Shown: positions 7,725 through 16,816, counted from the first letter of the stretch. The stretch: 64,000 nucleotides of DNA from Nonomuraea coxensis DSM 45129 (GCF_019397265.1 NZ_CP068985.1:5250501-5314500), one strand, 5' to 3'. Numbers and translations are program-made. Notes: generated from the letters alone by a model not told the origin.

Positions 7725-9749
7725 GGCGCGGCGGGGCAGCAGGGCGAAGGCGCCGACGTACAGCAGGGCCGCGACGACGAGCAGGCCCTTGTAGCCGATC
7801 ACCAGGGCGGCGTACTCCAGGCAGCCGCCGACCATCGCCCCGAGCAGGTTCGCGCCGAAGGACGTCGTGGCGTCGGCGGTCTCGGCGAAGCGCTTGGCGA
7901 AGACCACGTTGGCCGCGAAGATCGGCAGGAACGCGACCGTGACGGCGGCCACGACGCGCAGCGGCACCGGCAGCGACAGCAGCCAGGCGTTCGGGACGAG
8001 CCAGGCGAGCGCCAGGCCGGCCAGCAGCACGGCGTACATCACGGGCAGCGGCGGGGTGCGGAAGCGGCGGGTGACCTCGACGGCGGCGAGCACCGCGACC
8101 AGCACGCCGGCGAAGACGACGGCGTTGACCACCCACGTGGTGCCGAACAGCAGCGCGAAGCCCGTCACGCTCTTGGTCTCCAGCAGCATGAACGCCACGC
8201 CCAGCAGGAACAGGTCGCGGTAGGGGCGCATGCGCCGGTAGGGGCCGGCCACGACGCGGACGGCGATCAGGCTGACGGCGAGGATGAGCCCGAGCGTGAC
8301 GAGGTAGAGCGGCGGAATCGTGGCGTCGTGCAGGTAGAGGAAGGGCCGGTCGTCGTCGGCGGGCGGCGGCGTGCCGGCGGCCGCGCCCGGCCACTCGGCG
8401 GCGCAGCGCTGGTCGGCGGCCGTCAGCCCGGCGGTGATGACGGCCTGCTGCCCGGCGGTGCTGACGACGTCCACGCACGGCTTGTGGCCGAAGGCGCGCT
8501 GCATGGTGGCGGCGAGCCGGTCCACCAGCCAGCTCTCGCGGTAGTAGTTGTACATCGAGAACGTGCCGCCGGGCTTGAGGCGGGCGCGGGCGGCCCGCAT
8601 GGCCTCCTCGGTGAACAGGTAGCTCTCCAGCCGCAGCGAACTGGCGCCGGAGACGAGGGTGAGCGAGTCGGGCAGCGCGAACAGGATCAGATCGTAGGCG
8701 CCGCCGCCGCGCTCCAGGAAGGCCCGGCCGTCGGTGATGTGCGTGGTGACGCGGGGGTCGTCGTAGGGGCGGTCGGGGTGCACCGAGCCGCCCAGCTCGC
8801 GCAGCTTGGGGTCGATCTCGACGGCGTCCACCCGCCGGGCGCCCTTGGACAGCGCGATCGCGACGTCGGTGCCGCTGCCCGCGCCGACGATGAGCACGTC
8901 CTGGGGCGGCCTGGCGGCCCGCTCGTACGGCAGCCCGTACTGGGCCTCCCACTGCAGGCGGGTGGCGGCGGGCACGGCCTGCTGGTGCGGGATGCCGTTG
9001 ACCGCGATGTCGGTGACGGGCACCCCGAGCACCGTCAGCGGCTTGGAGGTGACCTTGTAGTAGGGCGACCAGACCGCCCCGGCGGTGAGCGTCTCGGTGA
9101 GCAGCAGCCCGACGACGGCCAGGGAGGGGACGGTGACCAGCCCGAGGTAGAGCGAGCGCGGCCGGGGCACGAGCAGCACCCCGTAGCAGATCGCCGCGAT
9201 CAGCGCCCAGAAGACCGGCGGCGCGCTCAGGAACGACAGCGCCGTGAACGCCGCGATGCCGGTGAGGCTGCCGATGAGGTCGTACCGGTAGGCCTCCAGG
9301 CGGGGCAGTTCGGGGAAGCAGCGGCCGACCAGCTCGGCGGGCCCCATGAGGACGAGCGCGGCGGCGCAGAAGATGACCGGCAGGATGAGCCAGGCGGGCG
9401 GCCCGGTGGTGGACAGGCTCGTCCAGTAGAGGACGCCCTCGGTGTCGCGGTCGACGGTGACGGGGAAGGCCAGCACGACGATGGCGAGCACGGCGAGCAC
9501 GACCGGCGAGTAGTACGGCTGCCGCCGCGAGCGCCCGACGCGCAGGAACCCGAGCCCGATGCCGAGGAACGACCCGAGCAGCACGAAGTTCGTGAAGTAG
9601 CTCAGGTGGACGATGTTCGACCCGGTCCAGCGGATCAGCGCCAGCTCCAGGAAGAGCATGAAGGCGCTGGCGAGGACGAGCCTCGGCCGCACCGCCAGCC
9701 AGTGGGCCTTCTCTCCGTCGTCGACCGGCTTCCGTGCCTGGAGCGTCAT
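7710..9749 (-). CDS. Polytopic membrane protein with a spermidine-synthase-like methyltransferase-fold domain
   Basis: A 679-residue protein. The N-terminal half (about 30-220) has six or seven TM helices. A soluble domain (about 235-465) has the spermidine synthase / SAM-fold signature VLIVGAGSGTDVAIALSKGA followed by VDAVEIDPKLREL. A second membrane half (about 480-670) follows. Such 'fused spermidine synthase' transporters are widespread; several of the soluble parts bind decarboxylated SAM or SAM, but the substrate of this subgroup is not established. No adjacent speD or speE is seen, so polyamine synthesis is not supported by context. The start ATG at 9749 is the first in frame after a clear intergenic region. 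Confidence 0.85.
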   Translation of the reverse strand: MTLQARKPVDDGEKAHWLAVRPRLVLASAFMLFLELALIRWTGSNIVHLSYFTNFVLLGSFLGIGLGFLRVGRSRRQPYYSPVVLAVLAIVVLAFPVTVDRDTEGVLYWTSLSTTGPPAWLILPVIFCAAALVLMGPAELVGRCFPELPRLEAYRYDLIGSLTGIAAFTALSFLSAPPVFWALIAAICYGVLLVPRPRSLYLGLVTVPSLAVVGLLLTETLTAGAVWSPYYKVTSKPLTVLGVPVTDIAVNGIPHQQAVPAATRLQWEAQYGLPYERAARPPQDVLIVGAGSGTDVAIALSKGARRVDAVEIDPKLRELGGSVHPDRPYDDPRVTTHITDGRAFLERGGGAYDLILFALPDSLTLVSGASSLRLESYLFTEEAMRAARARLKPGGTFSMYNYYRESWLVDRLAATMQRAFGHKPCVDVVSTAGQQAVITAGLTAADQRCAAEWPGAAAGTPPPADDDRPFLYLHDATIPPLYLVTLGLILAVSLIAVRVVAGPYRRMRPYRDLFLLGVAFMLLETKSVTGFALLFGTTWVVNAVVFAGVLVAVLAAVEVTRRFRTPPLPVMYAVLLAGLALAWLVPNAWLLSLPVPLRVVAAVTVAFLPIFAANVVFAKRFAETADATTSFGANLLGAMVGGCLEYAALVIGYKGLLVVAALLYVGAFALLPRRAAATV

Positions 9750-9930
9750 GCAGCCTCACCGTAGTGAACGGGCCGGGATCATGGAAGCCTGACAGGCCGG
9801 AAGAAATGCCGTCCGATTCGTGTCTTTAGCGGCGTTTGCGCAGGTCAAACCCGCCGAATGCGCTGGACGGGGCTCCGCCGGATGGACCAAGGTTGGGTGA
9901 TTCGATCCCCACGACCTCCGGTGGTGACCC

Positions 9931-11301
9931 ATGCGCGTGATGATCCAGCTCCGGCCCTCCCCCGACCTGGTCGCGGCCGTCGCCGACCCGTCCGTGACGG
10001 CGACCGCGGCCGACGTGGCGGACGGCCTGCCGGGCGTCGAGCTCGACGCGGCGTTCGCGCCCGTGGCGGTACCGCGGCCGGTCCCCCCGGCCGGCGGCGA
10101 CCCACTCTCGCTCAACCAGCCGCTGGACTTCTCGCTGGCCGCCGGCGACGCCTCCGTGCTGGTCCGCGGCACGATCTCGGACGACGAGCCGGCCACCAGG
10201 GTCGCGCTGCTGCCCACGCTGCGGCCGGACGTCGCCGGGGTGTTCTCCGACCCGGTCGTGGAGTCGGCGCCCGTCCGCGCGGGCGAGACTCCGGCCGGCG
10301 ACTGGCACGACGTCGAGCGGCTGCTCGGCGTGGCCGGGCTGCACGCCGAGGGGCTGGACGGCGACGGCGTGGCGCTGGCGGTGCTGGACACCGGCGTCGA
10401 CGCCGGCCACGCCGCGCGCCGGCTCGGCCGGGCGGTGACGGTCGACGCCGCCCGGTGCTGGAGCCCGCCGGGGGTGACCGGCCGCCCGGCCCCGGCGCCG
10501 GGCGAGGCCGCGGCGGGCCACGGGACGATGTGCGCGTTCGACGCGCTGATCGCCGCTCCGCGGGCGGCGCTCGTCGACATCCCGCTGCTGCTGTCCACCC
10601 GGCCGGGCGGCACGGCCACGGACGGCCTGCTGTCGGACGCGGTGGCCGCCTTCGCGCATCTGCGCGCGGTGCTGGAGGCCCAGCCGGCCGAGACGCGGGC
10701 GCTGGTGGTGAGCAACTCGTGGGGGTCGTTCTCGCCGGAGTGGGACTTCCCCGTCGGGCATCCGGGCAACTACTCCGACAACGCGGCGCATCCGTTCAAC
10801 CTCATGGTGGCCGCGCTCGACCGGATGGGCGCGGACGTGGTGTTCGCGGCGGGCGACTGCGGGCGCGATCGCCCCGGCGGACGCCGCGGGTTCCCGGACC
10901 GGCCGATCGCGGGCGCGAACTCCCACCCCCGGGCGCTGTCCGTCGGCGGCGTGGACGTCAACGGCGCGCTGGTGGGCCGCTCCTCGCGGGGCCCGGGGCG
11001 GCTGACCGCCCGCAAGCCGGACGTGTGCGCGTACACGTGCTTCGCGGGCTCGCGGGCGTTCGGCGAGGGCGAGCCGGACGGGGGCACCTCGGCGGCGGCG
11101 GCCGTCGCGGCCGGGCTGGTGGCCGCGGTCCGCACCAGGTGGCCGGCCGCCCGGCTGTCGCCGGCGCAGCTCCGGGCGCTGCTGCGGCGCACCGCCGAGG
11201 ACCGCAGCGAGGTCGGCTTCGACTACGCCTTCGGCTACGGCACCGTCGATCCCGCCGCGGTCATGGCCGCGCTGGAGCGGCGCTCGCGGAGCGCGGCCTG
11301 A
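9931..11301 (+). CDS. Subtilase (S8) family serine peptidase without a signal peptide
   Basis: A 456-residue S8 peptidase. The catalytic Asp lies in ALAVLDTGVDAGHA (about residue 152), the His in AGHGTMCAFDAL (about 196) and the Ser in DGGTSAAAAVAAG (about 390). The first 120 residues are an unassigned N-terminal domain with no signal sequence or TM helix, so the enzyme appears cytoplasmic, unlike most actinobacterial subtilases. The position of the oxyanion-hole Asn (usual AAGNxG) reads AAGDCG here. It stands alone: divergent from the spermidine-synthase-like gene and ending 4 bp before the stop of the convergent ABC permease. The substrate is unknown. Confidence 0.9.
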   Translation: MRVMIQLRPSPDLVAAVADPSVTATAADVADGLPGVELDAAFAPVAVPRPVPPAGGDPLSLNQPLDFSLAAGDASVLVRGTISDDEPATRVALLPTLRPDVAGVFSDPVVESAPVRAGETPAGDWHDVERLLGVAGLHAEGLDGDGVALAVLDTGVDAGHAARRLGRAVTVDAARCWSPPGVTGRPAPAPGEAAAGHGTMCAFDALIAAPRAALVDIPLLLSTRPGGTATDGLLSDAVAAFAHLRAVLEAQPAETRALVVSNSWGSFSPEWDFPVGHPGNYSDNAAHPFNLMVAALDRMGADVVFAAGDCGRDRPGGRRGFPDRPIAGANSHPRALSVGGVDVNGALVGRSSRGPGRLTARKPDVCAYTCFAGSRAFGEGEPDGGTSAAAAVAAGLVAAVRTRWPAARLSPAQLRALLRRTAEDRSEVGFDYAFGYGTVDPAAVMAALERRSRSAA

Positions 11302-11305
11302 CGCC

Positions 11306-12030
11306 TCAGGCGTTCTCCCTGGTGAACACGCGCGTGCCGATCGTGAGGCTGACCACCGCGAAGACCGCCGTCACCGCCACGCCGAGCGCCACGGTCCCGT
11401 TGGCGTAGCGGCCGTGGAACAGCTCCCGCAGCGCCTCCAGCGGATAGCGGAAGGGGCTGAGCCGGGAGAGGACGTCGAGCCAGCCCGGCGCCATCGACAT
11501 CGGCAGGAACGCGCCGGACAGCAGCACCAGCGGGATCACGGCGGTGGACATCACGGGCGCGAACAGGTTCTGGTCGAGGGTGAGCGCGACCGCGTACGAC
11601 AGCGCGGCCAGGCTGACGCCCAGCACCAGCACCAGCGCGCACCCGGCCAGCACGCCGCCCGCCGGGGCCCGCAGGCCGAGGGCGTAGGCCACGGCCAGCA
11701 GCAGCGCCGTCTGGACGACCAGCGTGACCGCGTTGCCGAGCACCCGTCCGAGCAGCAGCGCCGGCCGGCTGACGGGGGTGACGCGCAGGCGCTCCAGCAC
11801 GCCGGAGCTCCGTTCGAAGACCACCCCGAACCCGGCCAGGCCCATGCTCATCAGCCCGAGCTGGATGATCAGGCCGGGCACGAGCGTCTCCCACGTGCCG
11901 ATCGCGGTGAACAGCGGCCCGAACAGCACCAGGAACAGCAGCGGCTGCACCGCCCCGAAGACGATGCCGGCCTTCTGCCGCAGCGTGGTGCGCACGCCGT
12001 GGCGGAACAGCACCCAGGTGTCGCGCAGCA

Positions 12031-12031
<1 letters not shown>
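11306..12031 (-). CDS. ABC-2 type exporter permease (DrrB-like)
   Basis: A 241-residue permease that starts at the ATG at 12031, sharing one base with the stop of the ATPase gene (TGATG). It has six predicted TM helices and the ABC2_membrane pattern, including GFGVVFERSSGVLERLRVTP and a C-terminal SPFRYPLEALRELFHG segment typical of daunorubicin-type exporters. With the ATPase it should form a drug or lipid exporter of the DrrAB kind. The longer open frame to 12256 is a shadow of the ATPase gene. Substrate unknown; a TetR gene divergent from the ATPase gene suggests drug-inducible expression. Confidence 0.92.
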
Positions 12032-12768
<737 letters not shown>

Positions 12769-12777
12769 TTCATCGCC

Positions 12778-12822
12778 TCCAAGATTGAGGTAACCATAAT
12801 TTTGGAGTCACTGCAATTTGGA
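12778..12822. promoter_or_regulatory. Candidate TetR operator between the exporter and its regulator
   Basis: TCCAAGATT (12778-12786) and AATTTTGGA (12798-12806) form an inverted repeat with one mismatch and an 11-bp spacer. The TTGGA half recurs at 12818-12822 in AATTTGGA. This A/T-rich stretch stands out in a GC-rich region and sits between the two divergent starts at 12768 and 12835, where it would block both promoters. Confidence 0.5.
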
Positions 12823-12834
12823 TAGCATGCAGGC

Positions 12835-13542
12835 ATGGAAGAAGGGCTGCGGGAGCGGAAGAAGCGCGAGACCAGGCAGCGCATCGCCGACGTCGCGATG
12901 GGGCTGTTCATGGCGAAGGGGTTCGACCACGTGACCGTGGCCGAGGTGGCGCGCGCGGCCGACGTGTCGGTGAACACCGTCTTCAACTACTTCGGCACGA
13001 AGGAGGACCTGTTCGCCGACCGGCAGGAGGTCGCCGTCGACCTGCCGGCGCGGGTGCTGCGGGAGCGGGAGCCGGGCGAGAGCGTGGTGCGGGCCTTCCG
13101 GCGCGACTTCCTCGACGCGGTCGCCGGCCGCGACTGGCGCTACGGGCTCAACCAGGGCGCCGACGTCTTCGCCGGGATCGTGGCCGCGAGCCCCGCACTG
13201 GTCGCCCGGATGCGCGAGATGCAGGAGCAACGCGAGGAGGCTCTGGCGCGGGCGCTGGCCGACGAGCTGGACACCGCGCCGGAGGACCTCTCCCCCCGGC
13301 TCGTGGCGGCGCAGGTGCTCGCCGCCACGCGGCTGCTCGGGGCGTACGCGCTCGGCCGCGTGACGGCGGGCGAGGACTGGGCGAGCGTCGAGCCCGGCCT
13401 CAGGGCGCAGGCGGAGCGGGCGTTCGACCTGTTGGAGTCGGGGCTCGGCGACTACGGCCGGCGAGCCCCGGCGGAAGCCTCAGGAGGTGACGATGGCGAC
13501 GGTGACCCCGAAGGCGACGAACAGCAGAGTGAGGGCGAATAG
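12835..13542 (+). CDS. TetR-family regulator of the adjacent exporter
   Basis: A 235-residue TetR protein. The N-terminal HTH (about 11-57) contains RQRIADVAMGLF, VTVAEVARAADVS and TVFNYFGTKEDLF. The ligand domain is Ala/Leu-rich, and the C-terminus is an acidic Gly/Asp tail (about 212-235) that overlaps the convergent DUF4190 gene by 63 bp. Its place opposite a drrAB-like pair makes local repression of the exporter likely. Whether the acidic tail is really functional or just the result of a lost stop is open. Confidence 0.92.
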   Translation: MEEGLRERKKRETRQRIADVAMGLFMAKGFDHVTVAEVARAADVSVNTVFNYFGTKEDLFADRQEVAVDLPARVLREREPGESVVRAFRRDFLDAVAGRDWRYGLNQGADVFAGIVAASPALVARMREMQEQREEALARALADELDTAPEDLSPRLVAAQVLAATRLLGAYALGRVTAGEDWASVEPGLRAQAERAFDLLESGLGDYGRRAPAEASGGDDGDGDPEGDEQQSEGE

Positions 13543-13776
13543 GACGGTGCTGATGATCCCGCAGATGCGCCCGGCCTGGACGTGGCCGCGGTTGGCGAAG
13601 ACGTAGCCGCTCTCGTCGATCTCGCGCAGCGCCCTGTTGCCCATCGACCAGGCGAACGGGCCGATGAAGGTGCACACCACCAGGCTCAGGATGCCGAGCA
13701 CGAGGATGGTCGTGCCGTTGGGGTGGTTGTGCTGCTGAGGCCCGTAGTAGGGCGGGTCGTATGGGGGATATGACAT
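13480..13776 (-). CDS. Small DUF4190-type membrane protein
   Basis: A 98-residue protein with a Pro/Tyr-rich N-terminus (SYPPYDPPYYGPQQ) and two TM helices (about 23-45 and 70-95) flanking a WSMGNRALREIDESG loop, the pattern of the DUF4190 family common in actinomycetes. Its function is unknown. The last 63 bp overlap, antisense, the 3' end of the TetR gene. A TATATA lies about 10 bp upstream of the ATG at 13776; the ribosome binding site is weak. Confidence 0.8.
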   Translation of the reverse strand: MSYPPYDPPYYGPQQHNHPNGTTILVLGILSLVVCTFIGPFAWSMGNRALREIDESGYVFANRGHVQAGRICGIISTVLFALTLLFVAFGVTVAIVTS

Positions 13777-13859
13777 GGCTTCTTATATACCGCCACTGTC
13801 TTGATCATGTTACGCCATCATGGTACGGCACCTGATCCATTCCCCTAGGAGCATCATCC

Positions 13860-14660
13860 GTGCGCGAACGCACTCGTGCCGTACTCGCCCATAAGCGCTT
13901 CCAGCGTTTCATCGTCGGGGTCATCCTGGTCAACGCCGCCACACTGGGCCTGGAGACGTTCCCACCCGTCGTGGAGCGCTACGGCACCCTGCTGACCGTG
14001 GTGGACCACGCCGCGCTCTACATCTTCGCCGTCGAACTGCTGGCCAAGATCTACGTCCAGCGGGCGCGGTTCGTCCGCGACCCGTGGAACATCTTCGACT
14101 TCGTCATCGTCGCCATCGCCTTCGCGCCGGCGACCGGTGGCCTGTCGGTGCTGCGGGCGATGCGCGTCCTGCGCGCGCTGCGGCTGCTGTCCGTGGTGCC
14201 CAGCCTGCGCAGGGTCGTCTCGGCGCTGCTGCGCGCGATGCCCGGCATGAGCTCCATCGTGGTGCTGCTGGGCCTGGTCCTGTACGTGGCCGCCGTGATG
14301 GCCACCAAGCTCTACGGCACCGCCGCCCCCGACCGCTTCGGCAGCCTGCCGACCTCGCTGTTCACCCTCTACCAGACGATGACCGGCGACGACTGGGGCA
14401 ACATCGCCAGGGAGGTGATGACCCGGCACCCGTCGGCCTGGATCTTCTTCACCATCTTCATCCTGGTGTGCACGTTCGTGATCCTGAACCTGTTCATGGC
14501 GGTCGTGGTCAGCGCCATGGACGAGGAGAACGCCGAGGAGCGCGCCGAGGAGCTCGCCGCCATCCAGGACGGCGTCGCGCACTCCGAGCTGATCCTGCGG
14601 GAGCTGGCCGAGCTGCGCAGGGAGGTCGCCGAGCTGCGGGGGCGCAGCCCGGTCGAGTGA
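13860..14660 (+). CDS. One-domain voltage-gated cation channel (NaChBac family) with a TGDDW filter
   Basis: A 266-residue protein from GTG 13860, with AGGAG at good spacing. S1-S3 lie at about 15-32, 43-65 and 77-91. S4 (about 97-117) has Arg/basic residues every third position (LRAMRVLRALRLL). S5 is at 128-150, the pore helix and filter at 163-181, S6 at 194-219, and a C-terminal coiled coil with Glu/Leu heptads at 222-258 drives tetramer formation. The filter reads TGDDWGN (175-181), aligned with TLESWAS of NaChBac; the second acidic residue is what engineered and natural calcium-selective relatives carry. I therefore predict calcium permeation. It stands alone, followed by a strong hairpin. 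Confidence 0.93.
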   Translation: MRERTRAVLAHKRFQRFIVGVILVNAATLGLETFPPVVERYGTLLTVVDHAALYIFAVELLAKIYVQRARFVRDPWNIFDFVIVAIAFAPATGGLSVLRAMRVLRALRLLSVVPSLRRVVSALLRAMPGMSSIVVLLGLVLYVAAVMATKLYGTAAPDRFGSLPTSLFTLYQTMTGDDWGNIAREVMTRHPSAWIFFTIFILVCTFVILNLFMAVVVSAMDEENAEERAEELAAIQDGVAHSELILRELAELRREVAELRGRSPVE

Positions 14661-14669
14661 ACCCCCGGC

Positions 14670-14699
14670 GCGGGGAGCGTGGCGCGCGGCGCTCCCCGC
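14670..14699. terminator. Bidirectional terminator hairpin between channel and S4 genes
   Basis: GCGGGGAGCG (14670-14679) pairs perfectly with CGCTCCCCGC (14690-14699) around a 10-nt loop. It lies in the 44-bp gap between two convergent genes and has no T tract. Confidence 0.65.
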
Positions 14700-14704
14700 C
14701 GCCG

Positions 14705-15319
14705 TCATCGGGAGTAGAACTCCACCACGAGCTGCTCGTCCACGGGGACCGCGATCTGCTCGCGCCCGGGCCGGGTGGTGAGCGTGAAGCGCAGCTCGGC
14801 GAGGTCCACCGACAGGTACGCCGCCGTCCGCTCGTCGGCGTGGATCCCCGCGGCGGCGGCCACGAACGGCTGCATCCCGCGCGAGCGCTCCCTGACCGAC
14901 ACGACCTGCCCCGGCTTGACCAGGTAGCTCGGGATGTCCACCTTGCGGCCGTCCACGGCGATGTGCCCGTGGGCGATGTACTGGCGGGCGGCGTAGATCG
15001 ACGGCGCGAGCCCGGCGCGCAGCACGAGGGAGGCCAGGCGGGTCTCCAGCAGCGTCACCAGCTCGGCGCCCGAGGCGCCCGGCTTGCGCACCGCGAGGTC
15101 CCAGTAGCGGCGGAGCTGCCGCTCGGAGACGTCGTAGTACCAGCGCAGCTTCTGCTTCTCCAGCAGCCGCAGCCCGTAGTCGCCGGTGGTGCGGCGGTTG
15201 GTCCTGCGGCCGTGCTCGCCCGGCGGGTAGGGGCGCGTCTCGAAGTAACGGACGGCTTTCCTGGTCAGCGGTACGCCCGCGCGACGCGACAGTCGCACCT
15301 TGGGGCCGGTGTAGCGCAC
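14705..15319 (-). CDS. rpsD: Ribosomal protein S4 (zinc-free form, iron-box-linked, possible paralogue)
   Basis: About 204 residues. I prefer the GTG at 15319 (product starts MRYTGPKVRLSRR) because GAGG sits 5 bp before it; a GTG at 15325 would add two residues. The protein has the S4 N-terminal domain (RPYPPGEHG, YGLRLLEKQKLRWYYDVSERQLRRYW) and the S4 RNA-binding domain (RLASLVLRAGLAPSIYAARQYIAHGHI, VDIPSYLVKPGQ), ending VEFYSR. None of the zinc-ribbon Cys residues of the C+ form are present. S4 binds 16S rRNA early in 30S assembly. It is not in a ribosomal operon and sits behind an IdeR-type iron box, which suggests a second, regulated copy; whether another rpsD exists cannot be seen here. 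Confidence 0.93.
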   Translation of the reverse strand: MRYTGPKVRLSRRAGVPLTRKAVRYFETRPYPPGEHGRRTNRRTTGDYGLRLLEKQKLRWYYDVSERQLRRYWDLAVRKPGASGAELVTLLETRLASLVLRAGLAPSIYAARQYIAHGHIAVDGRKVDIPSYLVKPGQVVSVRERSRGMQPFVAAAAGIHADERTAAYLSVDLAELRFTLTTRPGREQIAVPVDEQLVVEFYSR

Positions 15320-15335
15320 GTTCACCTCAATGTGA

Positions 15336-15369
15336 TTAGGTAACCCTTACTTAGGTAAGCCTAACCTAT
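15336..15369. promoter_or_regulatory. Tandem IdeR/DmdR1-type iron boxes
   Basis: TTAGGTAAGCCTAACCTAT at 15351-15369 matches the actinobacterial DtxR/IdeR consensus TTAGGTTAGGCTAACCTAA at 16 of 19 positions. A weaker copy at 15336-15354 (13 of 19) overlaps it by four bases. The pair lies between the divergent S4 and DUF2470 starts, within about 35 bp of each, so an iron-loaded IdeR dimer pair would cover both promoters. Confidence 0.8.
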
Positions 15370-15395
15370 CACTTTGTCGTGCCGAAGGAGGCGTC

Positions 15396-16097
15396 ATGCT
15401 GCCGATCCCCGAGCGGGTCCGTACCCTCGCCGCGACCGCCGAGGTCGCCGAGCTCGCCGTCGACGGCGTTCCCTCGCCCGCCCGCGGCGGCGTGGACGAG
15501 CGCGGGCGGCCGGTGCTCCTCGTGCGCCCCGGCGAGACCCTGCACGGCCTGACCGGCGACGCCGTGGTGGCGGTCAACCTGACCGCGATGCGCCGGCTCG
15601 GCGAGGCCGCGCACCCGCGCGGCCTCATCGAGGTGCAGGGCTGGGCCGAGGCCGTTCCCGAGGAGGAGGCGCGCGCCGCGGCGGTGGCGGTGGCCGCGCA
15701 CCACGCGGACGAGAGCCTGTTCGAGGCCCTGGAGCGGTTCGGGAGGCCGGACGCGCCCCGCCTGCTGCGCCTGGACGTGGCCCAGGTCGTCTACCTGACC
15801 GGCCAGGAGTCGGGGACGCTGGACGCCGACGACTACCTGGACGCGGCGCCCGATCCGCTCGCCGACCTCGCCGAACGGGTGCTGGCCCACGTCAACGCCT
15901 CCCACCGGGCGCAGCTCACCGCCGGCGTGTCGCGGCAGCTCGGCGAGAAGGCGGGCGACGTGTGGCTGTGGGAGCTGGACCGCTTGGGCGCCACCGTACG
16001 GGCCGACGAGTCGCTCGTGCGCTTCCCCTGGCCGCGCCCCGCGCGGTCCGGCACGTGCCTGGAGACGGCGCTGCGCGGCCTGCTCTGCACCTGCTGA
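15396..16097 (+). CDS. DUF2470-domain protein, probably iron-regulated
   Basis: A 233-residue protein with a strong GAAGGAGG before the ATG. The N-terminal two thirds resemble the split-barrel FMN-binding fold seen in heme-handling HugZ-like proteins (LLVRPGETLHGLTGDAVVAVNL, GLIEVQGWAE). The C-terminal part is DUF2470-like (LAERVLAHVNASHRAQL). The IdeR-type box 27-60 bp upstream predicts expression under iron shortage, fitting a role in heme or siderophore iron metabolism (inference). The C-terminus ends LLCTC, a Cys-x-Cys that might bind metal. It converges closely with a TetR gene whose stop is at 16104. Confidence 0.8.
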   Translation: MLPIPERVRTLAATAEVAELAVDGVPSPARGGVDERGRPVLLVRPGETLHGLTGDAVVAVNLTAMRRLGEAAHPRGLIEVQGWAEAVPEEEARAAAVAVAAHHADESLFEALERFGRPDAPRLLRLDVAQVVYLTGQESGTLDADDYLDAAPDPLADLAERVLAHVNASHRAQLTAGVSRQLGEKAGDVWLWELDRLGATVRADESLVRFPWPRPARSGTCLETALRGLLCTC

Positions 16098-16103
16098 CCC
16101 CGG

Positions 16104-16739
16104 TCAGCGCCGCGCCTGGTCCATCCCCGCCAGGAGGTAGCCGAGCCCCTCGGCGAACGTGGCGTCCCAGTCGGGGGCGAGCCCGTGCGCGGCGAGGGCC
16201 GGCCAGCCGCCCGCCCGCTCGCGCAGGAACACGTCCACCTCCTCCCCCGCGCGCCGCTGCCAGGTGACCTGGGAGATCACCGAGCCCGTGACGAAGCCGG
16301 CCAGGCTGTGCGCGGCGGCCCCCGGGGCGGCGAACCCGGCCGCGATCAGGGTCTGGAACAGGAACTCGGTGCGGGTCAGCGCGTTCGGGCCGAGCAGCGG
16401 GCGGTCGAGGACGGTCGCCGACCACGGGTGGCGCAGCAGGGCCGACCGCCAGCCCTCCATCAGCGCGCGCACCGGCTCGTGCCAGGGCTCGCCGGGCCGC
16501 GCGGCCGGCAGCGGCGCCTCGGCGAAGACCTCGTCGAGGGCCAGGTCGAGGACGTCCTCCTTGGTCGTGACGTGCCAGTAGAGGGTGGTCGAGCCGGTGC
16601 CGAGCCGCTCGGCGAGCCGGCGCATGGTCAGCCGGGTCACGCCCTCCTCGTCGAGCAGCGCGACGGCCTCGGCCACGATCCGCTCCAGCGTCAGCGTCTG
16701 CCTTGGGACCTTGCGGGGGCGCGACCACACGTTCTCCAC
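16104..16739 (-). CDS. TetR-family regulator divergent from ABC-F gene
   Basis: A 211-residue TetR/AcrR protein starting at GTG 16739. The HTH covers about 16-63 (TLERIVAEAVALLDEEG, LTMRRLAERLGTGSTTLYWHV). The C-terminal domain resembles TetR_C of the TetR class (EVDVFLRERAGGWPAL). It is divergent from a ribosome-protection-like ABC-F gene across a 77-bp gap that holds GTTG (16754-16757) and CAAC (16763-16766) 5 bp apart, a weak candidate operator. An antibiotic acting on the 50S subunit would be a reasonable inducer (inference). Confidence 0.92.
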   Translation of the reverse strand: MENVWSRPRKVPRQTLTLERIVAEAVALLDEEGVTRLTMRRLAERLGTGSTTLYWHVTTKEDVLDLALDEVFAEAPLPAARPGEPWHEPVRALMEGWRSALLRHPWSATVLDRPLLGPNALTRTEFLFQTLIAAGFAAPGAAAHSLAGFVTGSVISQVTWQRRAGEEVDVFLRERAGGWPALAAHGLAPDWDATFAEGLGYLLAGMDQARR

Positions 16740-16816
16740 CCGTCTGATATTACGTTGTACGCCAACCGGATCAATGGTCTAGTAGTGGAACGGCGATCGA
16801 GAGAGGCGGCGGGGGC

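Noticed and set aside
9750..9930. Minus-strand frame ending FDLRKRR near 9826
   Set aside because: It is the tail of an antisense shadow of the subtilase gene; the short peptide is too small to call a remnant.
15317..15345. Zur (zinc) operator for the S4 gene
   Set aside because: Metal-regulated ribosomal paralogues are usually Zur targets, so I looked for TGAAAATGATTTTCA-like sequence. None is present; the match is to the iron consensus.
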